Origin: SAR86 cluster bacterium | Lineage (GTDB): Bacteria > Pseudomonadota > Gammaproteobacteria > Pseudomonadales > Pseudohongiellaceae | Length of the DNA stretch: 43,156 nt | Direction of reading: 5' to 3' | Assembly: GCA_002402175.1 (NCBI GenBank) | Contig: NVVJ01000028.1 | Location: forward strand, 1 to 43,156 | Part shown: piece after piece, positions 1 to 11,659 of the stretch | Numbering within the stretch: the stretch's first letter is position 1 | Layout of the letters: the number at the start of each line of letters is the position of its first letter | Notes under the pieces: generated by a model | The model's input: the letters and a program-made list of their open reading frames with translations, nothing else | Databases searched by the model: none | What the model was told of the DNA's origin: nothing | Position numbers and translations under genes: made by a program

Positions 1-104
1 AATTCGTATCTTGTGAAGGGATTATCAATCCCGGTTATTTCATTCCAGGCTTGCTCGCCTATTTCGGCGATTGAATCTACAAAACTGAGTTGGAGCTTTT
101 CCAT
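1..104 (-). CDS. Partial GNAT/FemAB-like (DUF482-type) acyltransferase, N-terminus only
   Basis: A reading frame starts at an ATG (104-102) on the minus strand and stays open to the window edge, giving 34 complete residues. It begins MEKLQLSFVDSIAEI, followed by a W-N pair near residue 20 and D-N-P-F near 27. The pattern of a beta strand, D-S-I-x-E-I, W-N and then N-P-F resembles the start of the DUF482 family (GNAT-fold proteins once called peptidogalycan biosynthesis proteins), as I remember it. The frame also stays open upstream of the ATG through a lysine- and arginine-rich stretch, so a longer start is possible. The gene is divergent from hexR. No catalytic part is visible, so the function is not known. 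The family call is an inference from a short segment. Confidence 0.5.
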   Translation of the reverse strand, partial: MEKLQLSFVDSIAEIGEQAWNEITGIDNPFTRYE

Positions 105-241
105 AGACTGCGCTGGGTTCCTGGTTCTTCTTTGTGATTTCTTTGCTGTTTTTTTGGAGCTAAAACAGAGTGCTATCAACTGGCAAATTGAGTAGCATTG
201 GTTGAAAGCACCCCGTAACTGATTAATTTAGCAGGTAGCTA

Positions 242-1099
242 GTGGAATCACCAAATTTGATACGCCGCATTGCCGACAGTGGCTCTGCTTTGCGCAAATC
301 TGAGGCTAAGGTTGCCAGTTATGTGCTGGAACATGCCAACGATGTGATCAAAATGCGCATTGTTGATCTGGCGGCCAAGTCGGATGTGAGTGAGCCTACG
401 GTGATGCGATTTTGCCGTGCCATTGGCTTTGATGGCTTTTTGTCTTTTAAATTACAGCTGGCTCAACAGCTTGGGCTTGGTGGTGTGTACACGCAGTTTG
501 CGGTTGATGACAAAGACACGGTGGAAGACCTGCGCAACAAGGTGTTTGATACTACGGTGGGCTCGCTACTAACTGTACGCGATGAGCTTGATCCTGAAGT
601 GCTGGAAACCGCGATTAATACTATTAGCAACGCTAACCGCGTTGAGTTTTATGGCTTTGGTGCCTCTGGCTCGGTGGCAGCGGATGCTCAACACAAGTTT
701 TTCCGTTTGCAGCTTTCCACAGCGGCTTATACTGACCCGCATATTCAACATATGTCGGCTATATCACTTGGCGAGAAGGATGTGGTGGTAGCTATTTCTC
801 AGTCGGGGCAAACCCGGGCTTTGCTTCAGAGTGTTAGTTTGGCAATTGAGGCTGGCGCGACGGTTATCGGGCTTGCTCCGCAGAACACTTCTTTGAGCGA
901 GCAATGCACGATTCCTATTTATGTGAACATGAAGGAAGAGCATCAGGCCTTTGCGCCGGTGTCTTCACGAATCGCTCACCTGGTGGTGATTGATGTGCTC
1001 GCCACGGGCGTGGCGCGGCATCGCAAACCATTATTGAAAGAGCATTTGAAGAAACTGCAAAAAAGCCAGAAGGCGCTGCGGGAAATGGATCAGGACTAA
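242..1099 (+). CDS. hexR: HexR-type RpiR-family transcriptional regulator of glucose catabolism
   Basis: The 285-residue protein has an RpiR helix-turn-helix at about 38-62 (D-L-A-A-K-S-D-V-S-E-P-T, then R-F-C-R-A-I-G) and a SIS sugar-phosphate domain at about 125-260, with G-F-G-A-S-G-S near 138-144 and S-Q-S-G at 186-189. Length and sequence fit HexR of Pseudomonas along the whole chain, including the block A-D-A-Q-H-K-F-F-R. HexR represses Entner-Doudoroff and central carbon genes and is released by 2-keto-3-deoxy-6-phosphogluconate (family knowledge). The start is GTG at 242, with AGGT at 233-236 as ribosome binding site. The gene is convergent with glmS. Its usual targets (zwf, edd, eda, gapA) are not in the window. 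Confidence 0.87.
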   Translation: MESPNLIRRIADSGSALRKSEAKVASYVLEHANDVIKMRIVDLAAKSDVSEPTVMRFCRAIGFDGFLSFKLQLAQQLGLGGVYTQFAVDDKDTVEDLRNKVFDTTVGSLLTVRDELDPEVLETAINTISNANRVEFYGFGASGSVAADAQHKFFRLQLSTAAYTDPHIQHMSAISLGEKDVVVAISQSGQTRALLQSVSLAIEAGATVIGLAPQNTSLSEQCTIPIYVNMKEEHQAFAPVSSRIAHLVVIDVLATGVARHRKPLLKEHLKKLQKSQKALREMDQD

Positions 1100-1131
1100 T
1101 CAGGACTGTGATCAGAATTAGCCCTCGGTGT

Positions 1132-2967
1132 TTACTCTACCGTGACAGACTTGGCCAGATTTCTTGGGTGGTCCACATCTGTACCTTTGTTGATGGCCAC
1201 ATAGTAGGACAGTATTTGCAGCGGAACGGTAAATACAATCGGCGCTAGTATATCCGGGCAGTTTGGCACGTGAATTACCTTGCAGCTTTTATCACTCTTG
1301 TAGCCAATGCTTTCATCGGCGAAGACAAACAGCTTGCCACCTCTGGCGCTAACTGTAGATAAGTTAGCCTGTAGCTTACTCAGCAGATCATTGTTAGGGG
1401 CAACCGCCACTACCGGCATTTGATCATCCACCAGCGCCAATGGGCCATGTTTTAATTCACCCGCCGGATAAGCTTCGGCGTGAATATAGGAAATCTCCTT
1501 TAGCTTTAGTGCGCCCTCTTTGGCGATTGGATATTGAATTCCCCTGCCCAAAAACAAACTGTGATTCTTGTCGGTGAATTGCTGTGAAAGCTTTTTAATA
1601 TTATTGCTAAGTTTTAATGTTTTGGTAATTAGGCCGGGAAGTTTACTTAGCTCTTTAACCAGCTTTGCTTCCTGGGCTGGTTTTAAACCTGTGCGCCTGG
1701 CAAGTACGATAGCAAGAATTAGAAACACAGTAAGCTGGGTAGTAAATGCCTTGGTTGAAGCAACACCGATTTCCTGGCCCGCTTTGGTTAGCAGGCAAAG
1801 GTCGGACTCTCTCACTAGTGAGCTGGTTGCTACATTACAAATCGATAAACTGGCAATGTAAGATTGTTTGTTGGCAAAGCGCAGCGCTGCCAGAGTGTCG
1901 GCGGTTTCGCCCGATTGGGAAACCGTAATAAACAAAGTACCCGGCTGAACAATAATATCCCGGTAGCGGTAGTCGCTGGCGATATCGATTTGGCAAGGTA
2001 ATTTTGCAATGGACTCAAGCCAGTACTTGGCTACCTGACCCGCATGAAAGCTGGTACCACAGGCGACAATTTGTACACTTTTAACTTTGTCGAACACGCC
2101 TTTTGCTTTAATTCCAAAAGCTTCTTCCAGTACTTTGTTGCCACTGATTCGGCCGTCGAGTGTGTCCTGTATTACCTTGGGCTGCTCGTGAATCTCTTTG
2201 AGCATGAAGTGTTTATACTTGCCTTTTTCGGCGTCGGACGCTGTGCTTTGTATAGTAGTAATAGCGCGCTTTACTTTTTTGCCGCCGTGCCAAATCTCAA
2301 AAGATTCGAGACCAACCTGGGCGATATCGCCTTCTTCAAGATAGACAAATCTGTCGGTAACCTGTGACAGTGCTAGTGGGTCGGAGGCAACAAAGTTTTC
2401 GCCAATACCAACACCTATAACCAATGGGCTACCGGATCTGGCGACTACAATTTGATCAGGTGAATTTCGGTCAATTACGCAAAGGCCGTAGGCGCCCTGC
2501 AGTTTTTTAATGATTTTCTTTACTGCATTCAGTAATGAAACTTTGCCGCTTTTTCTTGTTTGATGAATTAGATGAGCAATAACTTCTGTGTCGGTTTCTG
2601 TTTTAAATACATAGCCATCTTTAATGAGTTTGTCTCGAAGCACTTCGAAGTTTTCTATGATCCCATTGTGAACAATAGCGATGTCGGTACCGGACATGTG
2701 AGGGTGAGCATTAGCAACGGTGGTTTTACCATGGGTAGCCCAACGTGTATGGGCAATACCTAGTCGGCCTTTTACTTTTGTTTTGGCGGCAGCGGCTACT
2801 AACTTGTTTACCTTACCAACCGCTTTTACATTGTGAATTTTATTATTGGCGCCGCTCATTATAGCTACGCCTGCTGAGTCGTAGCCGCGATACTCCAGGC
2901 GCTTTAGGCCTTCGAGTAAAATGCCGGTTACATTTCGTTCCGCTATTGCACCTACAATTCCGCACAT
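1132..2967 (-). CDS. glmS: Glutamine-fructose-6-phosphate aminotransferase (isomerizing)
   Basis: GlmS makes glucosamine-6-phosphate from fructose-6-phosphate and glutamine, the first step towards UDP-GlcNAc for peptidoglycan and LPS. At 611 residues it has the usual length. It starts M-C-G-I-V-G-A, so Cys2 becomes the N-terminal nucleophile of the glutaminase domain (about 1-220), which also shows the R-x-E-Y-R-G-Y-D-S-A-G block. Two SIS domains follow (about 290-420 and 460-600), with C-G-T-S-F-H-A-G, S-Q-S-G-E-T-A-D-T and the C-terminal S-V-T-V-E end. It lies 15 bases downstream of glmU on the same strand, so the two are probably co-transcribed. It is convergent with hexR. No glmS-type ribozyme is expected in this group and none was seen. 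Confidence 0.97.
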   Translation of the reverse strand: MCGIVGAIAERNVTGILLEGLKRLEYRGYDSAGVAIMSGANNKIHNVKAVGKVNKLVAAAAKTKVKGRLGIAHTRWATHGKTTVANAHPHMSGTDIAIVHNGIIENFEVLRDKLIKDGYVFKTETDTEVIAHLIHQTRKSGKVSLLNAVKKIIKKLQGAYGLCVIDRNSPDQIVVARSGSPLVIGVGIGENFVASDPLALSQVTDRFVYLEEGDIAQVGLESFEIWHGGKKVKRAITTIQSTASDAEKGKYKHFMLKEIHEQPKVIQDTLDGRISGNKVLEEAFGIKAKGVFDKVKSVQIVACGTSFHAGQVAKYWLESIAKLPCQIDIASDYRYRDIIVQPGTLFITVSQSGETADTLAALRFANKQSYIASLSICNVATSSLVRESDLCLLTKAGQEIGVASTKAFTTQLTVFLILAIVLARRTGLKPAQEAKLVKELSKLPGLITKTLKLSNNIKKLSQQFTDKNHSLFLGRGIQYPIAKEGALKLKEISYIHAEAYPAGELKHGPLALVDDQMPVVAVAPNNDLLSKLQANLSTVSARGGKLFVFADESIGYKSDKSCKVIHVPNCPDILAPIVFTVPLQILSYYVAINKGTDVDHPRNLAKSVTVE

Positions 2968-2982
2968 GGTATTAGAATCTCT

Positions 2983-4371
2983 CTAGTTTTTACTTGGGCG
3001 TTTCCAGCCCGGAATATTTCTTTGCCTTGCTCGGCCTACGGCAAGGCTGCCATCGGGCACGTCGCTGTTTATTGCTGAGCCGGCGGCGATAAATGTGTTG
3101 TCTGCCAGAGTTACTGGCGCGACTAGTACGCTGTTAGACCCAACGAATACATTATTGCCGATAGTTGTTTTGTGTTTGTTCACGCCATCGTAATTACAAA
3201 CGATAGTGCCTGCACCTATATTGACGTTTTCGCCTAGCTCGGCATCGCCAATATAGGCAAGGTGGCTGGCCTTGGAGCCTTTGCCTATAACCGCATTTTT
3301 GGTTTCGACAAAATTACCTATTTTGGTTTCGTCTTTTAATACCGTGCCAGGTCTAATTCTTGCGTAAGGGCCGACGCTTGCTCTCTCGCCAATAACGGCG
3401 CTGTCTATATTAGAGCCGGCAAGTATGATTGTGTTATCCGCGATGGTGGTGTCTTTAATAACTACGTTGGGGCCAATTTTTACGCCATTACCAAGGCTCA
3501 CTTCGCCTTCAAATATGGCGTTAATGTCTATTTCGACATCGGCGCCTGTTTGTAGATCGCCTCTGATGTCGACGCGAGCCGGATCGCGGAGGGTAACGCC
3601 TGCTTGCAGTAATTCGTCGGCTTTATTCATTTGGTAATGTCTTTCCAGTTCGGCCAGCTGTGCTTTGTCGTTTACGCCCTGTACTTCACTGGCATCGGTG
3701 ATGACCTTGGCGTTAATCTCACAATTCTCTGCGGCAGCCATGGCGACTATGTCAGTAAGGTAGTATTCCCCTTGTGCATTGTCGTTACCAAGAGCATTAA
3801 GCCAGCGGTTCAGCTTGGCAGCAGGGATAACCATAATGCCAGTATTAATCTCTTTTATCTGCTTTTGTTCCTTGTTAGCGTCTTTTTCTTCGACGATAGC
3901 GCAAATTGTGCCTTTTTCGTCTCTTACAATTCTGCCCAAACCGGTGGGATTATCAGTAATTAGAGTAAGCATGGACAGGGTTTGAGGACTGGATTGATCT
4001 AACAGTTCTTGCAGAGTTGAGGTTTTGGTTAGGGGAACATCGCCATAAAGTATAAGCGCCTGGCCTTGTTCGTCTTCGGTGTTTAGCCCTGGCATGGCCT
4101 GCATAACGGCGTGGCCGGTGCCTAATTGCTGCTCCTGAATTGCCCAGACAAGATTGGCTTCTGACTCAAAAGCCTGTTTGATATGTTCGGCGCCGTAGCC
4201 AACTATAAGATGTAGTTTGTTGGTGCAAAGCTCTCGTGCGGCATCAATAACATGCCCAAGCATTGGCTTTGCGCCAATTTGGTGAAGAACCTTTGGCAGA
4301 CTCGAGTTCATTCTTGTGCCCTTGCCGGCTGCAAGAATGACTACGTCCAGTTTTATCTTATTGCTTGTCAT
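2983..4371 (-). CDS. glmU: Bifunctional N-acetylglucosamine-1-phosphate uridyltransferase / glucosamine-1-phosphate acetyltransferase
   Basis: GlmU carries out the last two steps to UDP-GlcNAc. The 462-residue chain has an N-terminal nucleotidyltransferase domain (about 1-230) with L-A-A-G-K-G-T-R-M near 14-22. A left-handed beta-helix acetyltransferase domain (about 255-450) shows hexapeptide repeats and the S-H-L-A-Y-I-G-D segment that carries the catalytic histidine. The N-Y-D-G-x-x-K-x-x-T block and a basic tail are present. The length matches the E. coli enzyme (about 456). It follows atpC, as in Pseudomonas and many other gammaproteobacteria, but the terminator at 4387-4417 separates the two. 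Its own promoter should therefore lie just downstream of that hairpin or inside atpC. I could not place it. Confidence 0.97.
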   Translation of the reverse strand: MTSNKIKLDVVILAAGKGTRMNSSLPKVLHQIGAKPMLGHVIDAARELCTNKLHLIVGYGAEHIKQAFESEANLVWAIQEQQLGTGHAVMQAMPGLNTEDEQGQALILYGDVPLTKTSTLQELLDQSSPQTLSMLTLITDNPTGLGRIVRDEKGTICAIVEEKDANKEQKQIKEINTGIMVIPAAKLNRWLNALGNDNAQGEYYLTDIVAMAAAENCEINAKVITDASEVQGVNDKAQLAELERHYQMNKADELLQAGVTLRDPARVDIRGDLQTGADVEIDINAIFEGEVSLGNGVKIGPNVVIKDTTIADNTIILAGSNIDSAVIGERASVGPYARIRPGTVLKDETKIGNFVETKNAVIGKGSKASHLAYIGDAELGENVNIGAGTIVCNYDGVNKHKTTIGNNVFVGSNSVLVAPVTLADNTFIAAGSAINSDVPDGSLAVGRARQRNIPGWKRPSKN

Positions 4372-4386
4372 ATTGTTTGCTTCGCT

Positions 4387-4417
4387 AAAAACAAAAAAGG
4401 CAGCCTATGCCACCTTT
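4387..4417 (-). terminator. Rho-independent terminator of the atp operon
   Basis: Read on the minus strand, AAAGGTGGC (4417-4409), loop ATAG and GCTGCCTTT (4404-4396) form a 9-pair stem with two G-U pairs. It runs into TTTTTTG and a second T run. It sits 33 bases after the atpC stop and ends just before the glmU start, where the end of the atp transcript is expected. Confidence 0.7.
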
Positions 4418-4449
4418 ATGATTTCGTCTACCTATGTTGCCTCTACTTA

Positions 4450-4863
4450 CTACCTACGAATTTTTCGTAAGGCGCGTAACTGGGCCGCCGCTTCTGCAAG
4501 AGTAGCCGCGGCAATTGAATAGTCAAACTCCGCGCTTTGGTTTGCCATAGCATGTTCGGCTTCTTCAATGGCTTTAAGTGCCGCTGCTTCGTCAACATCA
4601 CCAGCTCTCAGCGCGGTATCACTTAACAGCGTTACTGTACCTCGCTGCACTTCCAGAAAACCACCTGATACGTAGAAGATTTCTTCCTCGCCACCGGCCA
4701 AAATCAATTTGACAGGGCCAGGAATTAAAGCTGTTAACAAAGGTGCGTGACCTGGCGCTATACCAAGATCCCCAAGGGAGCCGGCAGCAACAACCATTTC
4801 TACCATGCCGGAAAAGATGCTCTTTTCGGCACTTACGATGTCACAGTGCATTGTCATAGCCAT
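4450..4863 (-). CDS. atpC: ATP synthase F1 epsilon subunit
   Basis: The epsilon subunit is part of the F1 central stalk and inhibits ATP hydrolysis. The 137-residue protein has the beta-sandwich domain at about 1-88, with M-H-C-D-I-V-S-A-E near the start, [14 protein letters not shown] in the middle and [11 protein letters not shown] two-helix C-terminal domain rich in alanine follows and ends in a short basic segment. Length and order match the family. It is the last gene of the atp operon, 14 bases after atpD and directly ahead of a hairpin terminator. The start M-A-M-T-M offers three nearby methionines, and the outermost is used here. Confidence 0.96.
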   Translation of the reverse strand: MAMTMHCDIVSAEKSIFSGMVEMVVAAGSLGDLGIAPGHAPLLTALIPGPVKLILAGGEEEIFYVSGGFLEVQRGTVTLLSDTALRAGDVDEAAALKAIEEAEHAMANQSAEFDYSIAAATLAEAAAQLRALRKIRR

Positions 4864-4877
4864 AATCTAATACTCCC

Positions 4878-6284
<1,407 letters not shown>

Positions 6285-6367
6285 CTATCTTTGTCGTGTT
6301 CAAAAACTTTTCGTTATGGTGTTTGTCGGCTAAGTATCTAACCATTAGCACAACAAACCCCGCTTAT

Positions 6368-7228
6368 TTATACTGCTGCCGCGCCGCCTGCAATCTCAGA
6401 TAATTCCTGAGTAATTGCTGCCTGGCGAGCCTTGTTGTAAATCAGTTCTAACTCGTCAATCAGATCACCTGCATTGTCGGTGGCGCTTTTCATTGCCACC
6501 ATTCTTGCTGCTTGCTCACAGGCGTTGTTTTCGACTACTGCCTGAAATACCTGTGATTCGATATACCTTAGCAATAGACCGTCCAGCAATTCTTTGGCAT
6601 CGGGCTCATACAAATAATCCCAATGGTGCTGCAAGTCTTCTTCTTCCGATGGCAGCAGTGGCAATAATTGCTCAACGCTTGGCTGCTGGGTCATGGTGTT
6701 AATAAATGTATTGCTAACAATCATTAGCTGATCAATTTCATGATTGTCGAATTTTTCCAGCATGACTTTAACCGAACCAATAACGTCTGCGACTTCTGGC
6801 GCATCGCCAATACCACGAACTGCAGCGATAACATTGCCGCCATAATTTTTAAAAAAACTAGCGGCTTTTCCGCCAATTACCGCAAAGTCTAATTCAACGC
6901 CTTTCTCATTAAATTCTTTCATGGAGGCAACAGCCGCCTTGAAGACATTAATATTTAATCCGCCGCAAAGACCTCGGTCAGAAGAAATAATAATGTAGCC
7001 CACGCGCTTAACTTCGCGAGTGTCGAAATAGGTGTGTCGATATTCCGGCGTGGCGTTAGCAATATGACCAATAACCGAACGGATGCGATGGGCATAGGGT
7101 TTACCAAGCTTCATGCGCTCCTGAGCCTTGCGCATTTTACTTGCTGCAACCATTTCCATTGCACCGGTGAGACTCTGAGTACTTTTAATACTCGAAATCT
7201 TGGTACGTATTTCTTTTCCGCCAGCCAT
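6368..7228 (-). CDS. atpG: ATP synthase F1 gamma subunit
   Basis: The gamma subunit is the rotating shaft inside the alpha3beta3 ring. The 286-residue protein shows the two long terminal helices that form the coiled coil. The first holds [13 protein letters not shown] and [12 protein letters not shown]. The last holds [12 protein letters not shown], then a leucine- and asparagine-containing stretch and Q-A-A-I-T-Q-E-L. The central Rossmann-like part contains [11 protein letters not shown]. Length is normal. It is the sixth F1Fo gene in the run, 15 bases after atpA, with a 98-base gap before atpD. Confidence 0.97.
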   Translation of the reverse strand: MAGGKEIRTKISSIKSTQSLTGAMEMVAASKMRKAQERMKLGKPYAHRIRSVIGHIANATPEYRHTYFDTREVKRVGYIIISSDRGLCGGLNINVFKAAVASMKEFNEKGVELDFAVIGGKAASFFKNYGGNVIAAVRGIGDAPEVADVIGSVKVMLEKFDNHEIDQLMIVSNTFINTMTQQPSVEQLLPLLPSEEEDLQHHWDYLYEPDAKELLDGLLLRYIESQVFQAVVENNACEQAARMVAMKSATDNAGDLIDELELIYNKARQAAITQELSEIAGGAAAV

Positions 7229-7243
7229 TTCTCTTTCTAACCT

Positions 7244-8788
7244 CTACCAGGACTGCGTGGACTTGAACTTATCGATAGCGGCCTTGAACTGCGCTGCGAT
7301 ATCGTCATTGTATTCGCCGGTTTCGTCTATCTGTTTGATCAATTCACTGTGTTCGCTGTGCATGTAGGACAACAAAGCGGCTTCAAAATCGAGAACTTTC
7401 TTTAGTTCGACATCTTCAAGATAGCCTTCGTTGGCCGCATAAAGTGAAACCGCCATCTCGGCAACCGACATAGGTGAATACTGCTTCTGTTTCATCAGCT
7501 CTGTTACACGCTGACCATGTTCCAGCTGGGCGCGAGTTGCATCATCGAGATCCGATGCAAAGGCGGCAAAGGCGGCCAGTTCACGGTATTGCGCTAGGGC
7601 GATACGAATACCACCACCGAGCTTCTTAATAATTTTGGTTTGCGCTGCACCACCCACACGAGATACCGAAATACCTGGGTTCATGGCTGGGCGAATGCCG
7701 GAGTTGAACAAATCAGTTTCAAGGAAAATCTGACCGTCTGTAATTGAAATTACATTGGTTGGCACGAATGCAGAAACGTCACCAGCCTGTGTTTCAATTA
7801 TCGGCAATGCGGTAAGTGATCCGGTTTTACCCTTCACTTCGCCGTTGGTAAACTTCTCAACGTAGTCAGTGCTTACTCTCGATGCACGCTCCAGAAGCCG
7901 GGAGTGTAAGTAGAAAACATCACCTGGATAGGCTTCTCGGCCTGGTGGTCTTCTAAGTAGCAATGAAATTTGGCGATAAGCCCAGGCCTGCTTGGTTAAA
8001 TCATCATAAATAATCAGTGCATCCTGGCCACGGTCACGGTAGTACTCACCCATAGTGCAACCTGCATAAGGCGCAATAAACTGCATGGATGCAGGATCAG
8101 CGGCAGTCGCAGCAACCACGATAGTGTATTCCATGGCGCCGTGTTCTTCCAAACGACTCACTACGTTGGCAACTGAAGAAGCCTTTTGGCCAATAGCCAC
8201 GTAGATACATTTAATATTTTTGCCTTTCTGGTTAATGATGGTATCGATAGCGACAGCGGTCTTACCCACTTCGCGGTCACCAATAATCAGTTCTCGCTGG
8301 CCACGACCAATAGGGATCATGGAATCGATAGATTTCAAACCTGTTTGCACCGGCTCAGAAACCGACTGCCTGGCAATTACTCCAGGAGCAATTTTTTCTA
8401 CGGCGTCAGTCATTGTTGTTTCGATTGGGCCTTTGCCATCAATAGGCTTGCCTAGTGCATCGACAACTCGGCCTTCCAGCTCTGGCCCAATTGGTACTTC
8501 CAGAATTCTTTGTGTACATCGACAAGTTTGACCTTCTCTAAGGCTAAGATAGTCGCCAAGTACAATGGCGCCCACTGAATCTCTTTCGAGGTTAAGCGCC
8601 ATTCCATAGATGCCGCCTTCAAACTCGATCATCTCACCATACATGACGTCAGCAAGACCGTGAATACGGATAATACCGTCCGATACGCTGACAATGGTGC
8701 CTTCGTTTTTTGACTGCACAGACACATCGAGTTTGTCGATGCGCTGTTTAATAATTTCACTGATTTCGGATGGATTCAGTTGTTGCAT
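7244..8788 (-). CDS. atpA: ATP synthase F1 alpha subunit
   Basis: The alpha subunit holds the non-catalytic nucleotide sites and contributes the arginine finger. The 514-residue chain has an N-terminal beta barrel (about 24-92), a nucleotide-binding domain (about 93-375) and a C-terminal helical bundle ending in K-S-T-Q-S-W. The P-loop is at 170-177 and reads G-D-R-E-V-G-K-T, whereas E. coli has G-D-R-Q-T-G-K-T. The key Lys and Thr are kept. The arginine-finger region [11 protein letters not shown] is present, as is [11 protein letters not shown]. It follows atpH by 25 bases in the standard operon order. Confidence 0.98.
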   Translation of the reverse strand: MQQLNPSEISEIIKQRIDKLDVSVQSKNEGTIVSVSDGIIRIHGLADVMYGEMIEFEGGIYGMALNLERDSVGAIVLGDYLSLREGQTCRCTQRILEVPIGPELEGRVVDALGKPIDGKGPIETTMTDAVEKIAPGVIARQSVSEPVQTGLKSIDSMIPIGRGQRELIIGDREVGKTAVAIDTIINQKGKNIKCIYVAIGQKASSVANVVSRLEEHGAMEYTIVVAATAADPASMQFIAPYAGCTMGEYYRDRGQDALIIYDDLTKQAWAYRQISLLLRRPPGREAYPGDVFYLHSRLLERASRVSTDYVEKFTNGEVKGKTGSLTALPIIETQAGDVSAFVPTNVISITDGQIFLETDLFNSGIRPAMNPGISVSRVGGAAQTKIIKKLGGGIRIALAQYRELAAFAAFASDLDDATRAQLEHGQRVTELMKQKQYSPMSVAEMAVSLYAANEGYLEDVELKKVLDFEAALLSYMHSEHSELIKQIDETGEYNDDIAAQFKAAIDKFKSTQSW

Positions 8789-8813
8789 GCGTATTTCCTT
8801 GTTCCTGAGCTGT

Positions 8814-9350
8814 TCAGGAATTCATTGATTCAGCTAATTTGAATAACTTGCCGCGAATCGAGCTGTCTATGACATTGTCACCAGCTCTGATAATCGCGCC
8901 GCCGATCAAACTCTTGTCGACTTTACTCGTCAGTTTAATTTCTCGTTGCAAACGATCTTTGAGGCTCTGCTCCAGCTTGTTTGAAACATCTGAACTGATT
9001 TCAAACGCTGTGGTTATCTCAACATCGACTGATTTTTCCTGATTGGCTTTCAGCTTATCAAACATTGAGGATATTTCTGGAAGTAAAATCAGCCGCTTGT
9101 TCTCGGCCAATAAACGAACAAAGTTCTGGCCTTTGGTGTCTAGCTCATCGCCACACACCTCAACAAACGAGTCGGCTATTTGCTCAACGGAAAGCGAGGG
9201 CGATGTTAAAACAACACTCATTCCGTTTTCTGAAGAAATTGCGGCAGACAACGCCAACATGTTGGACCATTTATCGAGTGCGCTTTCACCTAAAGCAGCT
9301 TCAAAGGCGGCTTTGGCATAAGGTCGTGCTAATGTTGTTAACTCTGCCAC
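8814..9350 (-). CDS. atpH: ATP synthase F1 delta subunit
   Basis: The delta subunit joins the top of F1 to the b-subunit stator. The 178-residue protein begins [18 protein letters not shown], the conserved N-terminal helix of the OSCP/delta family. It has the helical N-domain (about 1-105) and a C-domain with E-I-T-T-A-F-E and [18 protein letters not shown] near the end. Length and ending agree with the family. It lies 11 bases after atpF and 25 bases ahead of atpA. Confidence 0.96.
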   Translation of the reverse strand: MAELTTLARPYAKAAFEAALGESALDKWSNMLALSAAISSENGMSVVLTSPSLSVEQIADSFVEVCGDELDTKGQNFVRLLAENKRLILLPEISSMFDKLKANQEKSVDVEITTAFEISSDVSNKLEQSLKDRLQREIKLTSKVDKSLIGGAIIRAGDNVIDSSIRGKLFKLAESMNS

Positions 9351-9361
9351 TGTTTAGTTTC

Positions 9362-9832
9362 TCAAAGTTCGGATGCTAGTTTATTTAGCATATCTTCATT
9401 GGCGGCCTGGTCGATTGAGCTTTCCAGAATTTTCTCGGCGCCAGCAATCGCTATTGCTGATACCTGGGCGCGCAGGGTTTCTTTTGCCCTGTTCACTTCT
9501 TGCTCAATTTCAGCCTGAGCACCCGCAATAATGCGTTTACCTTCTTCTCTGGCCTGTTCTTTTGCTTCGTCTACAATCTGTGAGCCACGCTTGTTGGCAA
9601 GATCAATAATGCCCGCTGCCTCAACCTTGGCTTCCTTAAGCTGACCTGTAGACTTGGCCTGAGCCAGTTCCAGATCTTTTATAGATCTTGCTGCTGCTTC
9701 CAGACCATCGGCAATTTTCACTTTGCGCTCTTCGAGAATGTTTGCAAACAAAGGCCAAACCTTGTTGTTGCAAAACCACACAAAGATGGCAAACGCGAAC
9801 ATTTGTCCAAAAATTGTTAAATTAATATCCAC
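9362..9832 (-). CDS. atpF: ATP synthase Fo b subunit
   Basis: The b subunit forms the peripheral stalk as a dimer. At 156 residues it has the E. coli length. One N-terminal membrane helix at about 5-27 starts D-I-N-L-T-I-F-G-Q and contains F-A-I-F-V-W-F-C. It is followed by a long charged alpha-helical coiled coil rich in Ala, Glu, Lys and Gln, including the segment A-Q-A-E-I-E-Q-E. Residues expected near the membrane exit (K-V-W-P) are present. It follows atpE and is followed by atpH in the normal order. Confidence 0.97.
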   Translation of the reverse strand: MDINLTIFGQMFAFAIFVWFCNNKVWPLFANILEERKVKIADGLEAAARSIKDLELAQAKSTGQLKEAKVEAAGIIDLANKRGSQIVDEAKEQAREEGKRIIAGAQAEIEQEVNRAKETLRAQVSAIAIAGAEKILESSIDQAANEDMLNKLASEL

Positions 9833-9883
9833 GGTTTTCTCCCGCTCCTGTCAATTAGAAAGCAATTAGAAAAGGTTCCTAAT

Positions 9884-10177
<294 letters not shown>

Positions 10178-10195
10178 TCAGATAAAAATAAAATT

Positions 10196-11080
<885 letters not shown>

Positions 11081-11131
11081 CTAAAATTGGTGGTGCTTCA
11101 TTAGTCACATTAAGTGGCCAGGCTTTACTGC

Positions 11132-11521
11132 CTATGCCTTCCTGACGGGTAGATGACTAATCATCCCCGACATCATGACCCCGACAAAGTGGGTGAAAAT
11201 AAACCCAAGTATTAAGGCCAGTTCGTTCAATCTCGTTATTAGAGTAAAGCTAAGAGCAAACAGAACAACGGTGAAGACTATTTTTCCTATCTCACCTCTG
11301 ATAAAACTCTGTACAACTTTCTCGGCGTTGCGCGCCCCCTGATATCTGAAGGCATGTAACGCAAAATAGCTATTTGGTAATGCGCTAATCAGGCCTCCCA
11401 GTAATACCGAGTAGGCCACTATGACGCCAAAAAATAGTAATGAAATAATGGCTATAAAGGCCGCCATAGCTAGCTGAGCTACAATTACTTTATAGACTGG
11501 GGGGGCTTTCAAATTGGACAT
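11132..11521 (-). CDS. atpI: ATP synthase accessory protein AtpI
   Basis: AtpI is a small membrane protein that helps c-ring assembly and may aid Mg uptake (family knowledge). The chosen ATG start gives 129 residues beginning M-S-N-L-K-A-P-P-V-Y. Four membrane helices follow, with G-L-I-S-A-L-P-N-S-Y-F-A near the middle, a motif typical of AtpI. The frame also extends to a GTG at 11560, but that start has no spaced ribosome binding site and adds residues that do not look like the family, so the inner ATG is preferred. It is the first gene of the atp operon. The promoter at 11608-11636 lies about 90 bases upstream. Confidence 0.85.
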   Translation of the reverse strand: MSNLKAPPVYKVIVAQLAMAAFIAIISLLFFGVIVAYSVLLGGLISALPNSYFALHAFRYQGARNAEKVVQSFIRGEIGKIVFTVVLFALSFTLITRLNELALILGFIFTHFVGVMMSGMISHLPVRKA

Positions 11522-11607
11522 TGTCGTTCGCTGACTATCTAGCTGAAAATAGCTCAGCACCCCAAAATTACGTATTTTTTTAAAGCGTCGATCACCAAAG
11601 CACGCGC

Positions 11608-11636
11608 ATTATAGGGGCTTTATAGTGCCTTATCAA
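11608..11636 (-). promoter_or_regulatory. Sigma70-type promoter of the atp operon
   Basis: On the minus strand a TTGATA -35 box (11636-11631) is followed after exactly 17 bases by a perfect TATAAT -10 box (11613-11608). Transcription would start near 11600 and read into atpI. This is the closest match to consensus that I found in the window, which fits the high output expected for ATP synthase. Confidence 0.75.
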
Positions 11637-11659
11637 CTACGGTGGGGGTCAATTAGAGC

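Noticed and set aside
13..195. 60-residue plus-strand frame at the left edge
   Set aside because: It overlaps the better-supported minus-strand start of a GNAT-like gene and the hexR promoter space, and it has no family features.
1266..1282. CACGTG in glmS as parS
   Set aside because: Four of the eight informative flank positions disagree with the consensus.
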